DNA of 64,000 bases from Halopiger goleimassiliensis (GTDB lineage Archaea; Halobacteriota; Halobacteria; Halobacteriales; Natrialbaceae). Each line of letters opens with the position of its first letter. The stretch's first letter is position 1. Positions 61,212-64,000 of this stretch are shown here, in pieces. The notes under the pieces are model-generated. The model was given only the letters and a program-made list of their open reading frames with translations, was not told where the DNA came from and ran no database searches. The stretch lies in NCBI RefSeq assembly GCF_000455345.1, contig NZ_HG315690.1:819742-883741 (forward strand), given 5' to 3'. The position numbers and the translations under genes were made by a program.

Positions 61212-61236
61212 AACGACGTAGCGAGTGTCACGTACT

Positions 61237-62016
61237 GTGACTGACGCTTCGCCGACGACGACGATCCTCGAGCCGGCGATCGCCGTCCTCGAGCGGGAAC
61301 GAGAGGAGGTACTCGCCGAACGGCGGGCGTTCGATCGATTCGCCAGTCGAGTCGCGGACCTCGACGCCAGGCCCGCCAGTGCGACCGCCCAGTTCGCCGG
61401 ACCGGGAGCCGTCACTCACGTCTCCTCGACGGGCAACGACTGTTCGGCCGTCCGGGAGGCTTTCGACGAGACGGTCATGAGCCTCTCGCACTATTCGGAC
61501 CGGTACGACGAGACGTGGATCGAGAGTATCGCCGCGGAACTCAACCCGGACGTGGCCGCGGCACTGCAACGTCACGAGCGGCTCCATCCCCCGCTGAAAC
61601 GGTCGCTCCAGTTGGCGGCCGAACAGGCCGTGACGAACCGAACGGAACTGCTCGACCTGCTCGAGACCGAACGCGACGCCCTCGCCGAGTACGAGTCGGA
61701 GCTGTCGGACGCCGAAGGCGAACTACAGTCGCTGCTCGACCAGCCGATCTCGAACCTCGAGTTCAACGCGTTACGGCTGACGAGAACCCGACTCGAGGAG
61801 TTAGGGGACCGGTGTGATCGCCTCGCAACGGAGCGACAGCGCCAGCTTCACGAGCGTCGGTGCCAGTTGTCCGTGATCGACGGCGACGTCTTCGAGGCGT
61901 ACCTCTACGGGAACTACGAGCACTCCTACCCCGTCCTCGCGGCGATCACGCTACTCGCCGACCGGATCGAATCGAGTATCGCCGACGTCGACCGGTTGCT
62001 GGTGCGGAGCCACTAG
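61237..62016 (+). CDS. DUF7260-like coiled-coil protein
   Basis: This 259-residue protein is largely helical. AIAVLEREREEVLAERRAFD, a central MSLSHYSDRYDETWIESIAA, LRLTRTRLEELGDRCDRLAT with ERQRQLHERRCQLS, and YLYGNYEHSYPVLAAITLLA are the patches I associate with DUF7260. A GTG start fits the promoter spacing. The function is unknown; no membrane or DNA-binding motif is visible. Confidence 0.72.
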   Translation: MTDASPTTTILEPAIAVLEREREEVLAERRAFDRFASRVADLDARPASATAQFAGPGAVTHVSSTGNDCSAVREAFDETVMSLSHYSDRYDETWIESIAAELNPDVAAALQRHERLHPPLKRSLQLAAEQAVTNRTELLDLLETERDALAEYESELSDAEGELQSLLDQPISNLEFNALRLTRTRLEELGDRCDRLATERQRQLHERRCQLSVIDGDVFEAYLYGNYEHSYPVLAAITLLADRIESSIADVDRLLVRSH

Positions 62017-62382
62017 GCGATCGGCCGGATCAGTCTCGACGACGAGGTGTCGAAGTATTCACCCCAATAGAGACAGGAAGAATAAGTGAGAATCATAGTT
62101 CGTTGGAGAGGTTTTCCCTTCCGAAGACGCCCTGTCCGTTTCGGGTGAAGTTCGCTCGTCCCGTTCGTTTCCAAACGTCCCCGAATACGGCCGGTACAGT
62201 AGGAATCACGCAGGTAATGGGTAATGATTGATGGGGTCGACATCGATCCACACGCAGAAACGAATCTTAGTAATAAATACCACTATGTATATCTATACAT
62301 TATCAGTTCTGTTTGGTTATCCATCAGTAAGTATACTCTGGACAACACTATGTGGGAGAAGTCGAATACGTCCAGATAGCAA
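62017..62382. other. AT-rich intergenic region with a palindrome
   Basis: No gene is supported in these 366 bases. The second half (62260-62360) is markedly AT-rich. It holds ATGTATATCTATACAT (62285-62300), a 16-bp near-palindrome, and AGTAAGTATACTC (about 62326-62338) as a promoter candidate for the next gene. Confidence 0.45.
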
Positions 62383-63252
62383 ATGCGCGAACAGAACGGG
62401 CGCGGTACCCACCGGACGGACCGAACGAGGGGAATCGACTCGGCGTCGGATTCGCGGACCCGGTCGGTCGATCGGCTCTCACGACGGTCGACGCTGATGC
62501 ACCTATCCGCTGCCGTCGGCCTCAGCACCGGATTCAGCGGCTGTCTCGGACGAACGGTCGCCAGGGAAACGGAACTGCCGATCCAGGCCCATCGCTGCTT
62601 CGGCAGCGTCTATCCCGAGAACACCGTTCGCGCGGCGGTTCTCGCGGCCGAAGTGGCCGATCAGATCGAGTTCGACGTCCGACGCTGTGGCTCGGGCGAA
62701 ATCGTCGTCTTCCACGACGAGCGGGTCGATAGACTGACCGACGAAACCGGCCCCGTCTCGGAGTTCGACGCCCAGGAACTACGGAGGCTACACGTCGCCG
62801 ACAGCGACGAGCGGATTCCACTGCTCTCCGAGATGCTCGAGGCGATCCCCGGGGAGTGTACGGCCAATATCGAACTCAAGGAACCCGGCCTCGCGGCCGA
62901 TGCGATTCGGAAGGGGCGGGCCGCCGATCCGGATATCGTGATCTCCTCGCTCGAGCCCGACCTGCTCCGGGAAGCCGAGAACGCTCCCGGGCGGGACGAC
63001 GTCGAGACCGCGCTCGTCGGCGTCGGCACGGTCGGCGACAGCTACGCCGAGGGGATCGCGACGGCGGCCGCGATCGGCTGTGATCGGGTCCACCTGTCGG
63101 CCGAACTCGTCGCGAACACCGACGCGGTATCGCTCGCCCACCGTGAGGGGCTGTGGGTCAACAGCGCGACGCTCCGAACCTCGCGGGGGGTGGATCGAAT
63201 GCGACAGACGCCGGTCGACGGTCTGAGCGGCGATCGACCCGACATCTTCTGA
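62383..63252 (+). CDS. Glycerophosphodiester phosphodiesterase-family lipoprotein
   Basis: This 289-residue GDPD-family enzyme has a Tat/lipobox N-terminus (LSRRSTLMHLSAAVGLSTGF then SGC), so it is probably surface-anchored. The catalytic residues are IQAHRCFGSVYPENTVRAAV (His-Arg then PENT; the usual HRG is HRC), QIEFDVRRCGSGEIVVFHDE (Glu-x-Asp and His), and NIELKEPG (Glu-Lys). VISSLEPDLLREAENAPGRD and VGTVGDSYAEGIATAAAIG follow. Expected substrates are glycerophosphodiesters or glycan phosphodiesters. Confidence 0.85.
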   Translation: MREQNGRGTHRTDRTRGIDSASDSRTRSVDRLSRRSTLMHLSAAVGLSTGFSGCLGRTVARETELPIQAHRCFGSVYPENTVRAAVLAAEVADQIEFDVRRCGSGEIVVFHDERVDRLTDETGPVSEFDAQELRRLHVADSDERIPLLSEMLEAIPGECTANIELKEPGLAADAIRKGRAADPDIVISSLEPDLLREAENAPGRDDVETALVGVGTVGDSYAEGIATAAAIGCDRVHLSAELVANTDAVSLAHREGLWVNSATLRTSRGVDRMRQTPVDGLSGDRPDIF

Positions 63253-63294
63253 CCACGGAGGTGAGCGGCCTCGAGCGCGGCGACGTCGAACCGC

Positions 63295-64000
63295 TCACGC
63301 CCGGTCCAGATCGAGCGTCCAGGAGCCGGCTTTCGCCCAGCCGTCCTGCTGACGGATCCGGAGCCGGTTGATGGTCGCGTCCTCGCTTCGTATCGTGTCG
63401 ACCTCGGTCCAGGAGCGACCGTGGGATCGCGAGACGAACCCGGAGACGGTGTCCTCCGTGATCGACCAGCCGAACTTGATCCAGCCCCTCCGGCGCTCGA
63501 TCCCGGTCTCGTGCCACTCGGTGCCGTCGTACCAGCAGTAGCGGTCCCCGTCAGCGGTCGCCGCCTCGTTGCGCCCGATGGCGAACTCGTCGTTCGTATT
63601 AGTGACGACGCCGAGGGAGATCTCCGCGCTGGCGCTGCCGCTGTCGAAGAACCAGACGTCGATCCAGCCGACCTTCCGCTCGCCGCTGCCGCGGGTCAGT
63701 TCCATCGTCTCGACGCCCGAGGTGTCGAGTACGATCGCGCCGTTGCCGCCGATCGAGCCGTCGGAGGCGTCCCACCGGCTGAACGAGGCGTTGCGGTGGA
63801 CCCCGTACCGCTCCGTGCCGCGGTAGATGGTGCCGAGCCCGCCGCGGTCGACGAGGTACCAGACGCCCCGCTCCTGATCGTAGACGAGTTGCTCGAGGAC
63901 GTCGCCGTCCGCGAACTCGTAGGCCCACTCGACGTCGTGGGCGACGAGTTCGTGGCCGTCGGCGAGGCGATCGGCGTACGGGAGTCTGGATTTGACGATC
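63295..64000 (-). CDS. Large surface-type protein, C-terminal 235 residues only
   Basis: The frame is open to the right edge and its start is outside. The visible part reads KSRLPYADRLADGHELVAHD, VYDQERGVWYLVDRGGLGTI, GTERYGVHRNASFSRWDASD, GAIVLDTSGVETMELTRGSG, VGWIDVWFFDSGSASAEISL and ends GSWTLDLDRA. Tryptophan- and glycine-rich beta strands suggest an extracellular carbohydrate-binding or five-bladed hydrolase-like fold. I do not recognise the family. The 3' end lies 42 bp past the convergent GDPD gene. Confidence 0.65.
   Translation of the reverse strand, partial: IVKSRLPYADRLADGHELVAHDVEWAYEFADGDVLEQLVYDQERGVWYLVDRGGLGTIYRGTERYGVHRNASFSRWDASDGSIGGNGAIVLDTSGVETMELTRGSGERKVGWIDVWFFDSGSASAEISLGVVTNTNDEFAIGRNEAATADGDRYCWYDGTEWHETGIERRRGWIKFGWSITEDTVSGFVSRSHGRSWTEVDTIRSEDATINRLRIRQQDGWAKAGSWTLDLDRA

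Noticed and set aside
1-64000. CRISPR arrays, rRNA genes, intact insertion sequences or prophage genes
   Set aside because: No regularly spaced repeats, rRNA sequence, transposase or phage structural motif was seen anywhere in the window.

Overview
The window is chromosomal DNA from an extremely halophilic archaeon (class Halobacteria). The sequence is GC-rich, the predicted proteins are very acidic, genes carry twin-arginine signals and short TATA-type promoters about 25-32 nt before start codons, and there are archaea-only systems (archaellum genes, CheF, TFS, a tRNA-Glu gene, DUF7260/DUF7511/DUF7521 families). A Natrialbaceae-like lineage is plausible, but that is a guess from gene content.

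Layout. (1) 1-6.4 kb, minus strand: archaellum operon. Three archaellins, the last with a large inserted region, are followed by ArlF, ArlG, an ArlCDE-type fusion and the start of ArlJ, which runs off the left edge. arlH and arlI are not in the usual place before arlJ. (2) 6.7-8.6 kb: a winged-helix regulator with a small membrane partner, a VapBC toxin-antitoxin pair, and a small zinc protein. (3) 8.8-12 kb: a tungstate/molybdate ABC importer (TupABC type) followed by a ModE/TOBE-like regulator. (4) 12.0-12.25 kb: tRNA-Glu with a duplicated and inverted copy of its 3' end, resembling an integration scar. (5) 12.6-18.3 kb: a PQQ-type sugar dehydrogenase with an inserted copper domain, a fumarylacetoacetase-family enzyme, a truncated VapC remnant, a DUF357 protein, and a glutaredoxin-thioredoxin reductase fusion. 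(6) 18.5-23.8 kb: a taxis cluster of ParA-like ATPase, two CheW proteins, a HemAT-like globin transducer and CheF. CheF is the known adaptor between CheY and the archaellum, so this block is functionally linked to region 1. (7) 23.8-34 kb: housekeeping and conserved genes (JAMM peptidase, RibL, IlvD, GNAT, MobA, RFAP synthase-like GHMP protein, RecA/KaiC-like protein, coiled-coil zinc protein, TFS, membrane protein), with a structured repeat-like non-coding element at 32.5-32.7 kb.

(8) 34.5-60 kb: a surface polysaccharide or glycoprotein-glycan locus. It carries three alkaline-phosphatase/sulfatase-fold enzymes, two FemAB-like acyltransferases, a DUF1616 protein, a many-pass membrane protein, a Wzx-type flippase, a Tat-exported beta-helix protein with repeated C-terminal domains, GT61 and GT4 glycosyltransferases, a nucleotide-sugar epimerase, a DUF354 protein, an alpha/alpha-toroid protein, a secreted anchored protein, a NodB-like deacetylase and a YdjM-type membrane protein. 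Several of these genes share a GATAACAAAG-like promoter box about 30 nt before the start. The natural reading is that nucleotide sugars are made, assembled by the transferases, flipped, and then modified outside the cell by exported enzymes. (9) 60-64 kb: an alpha/beta hydrolase, DUF7511 and DUF7260 proteins, a lipoprotein-like glycerophosphodiester phosphodiesterase, and the 3' part of a surface protein that enters from the right edge.

Most calls come from motif recognition by eye. No homology search was run.
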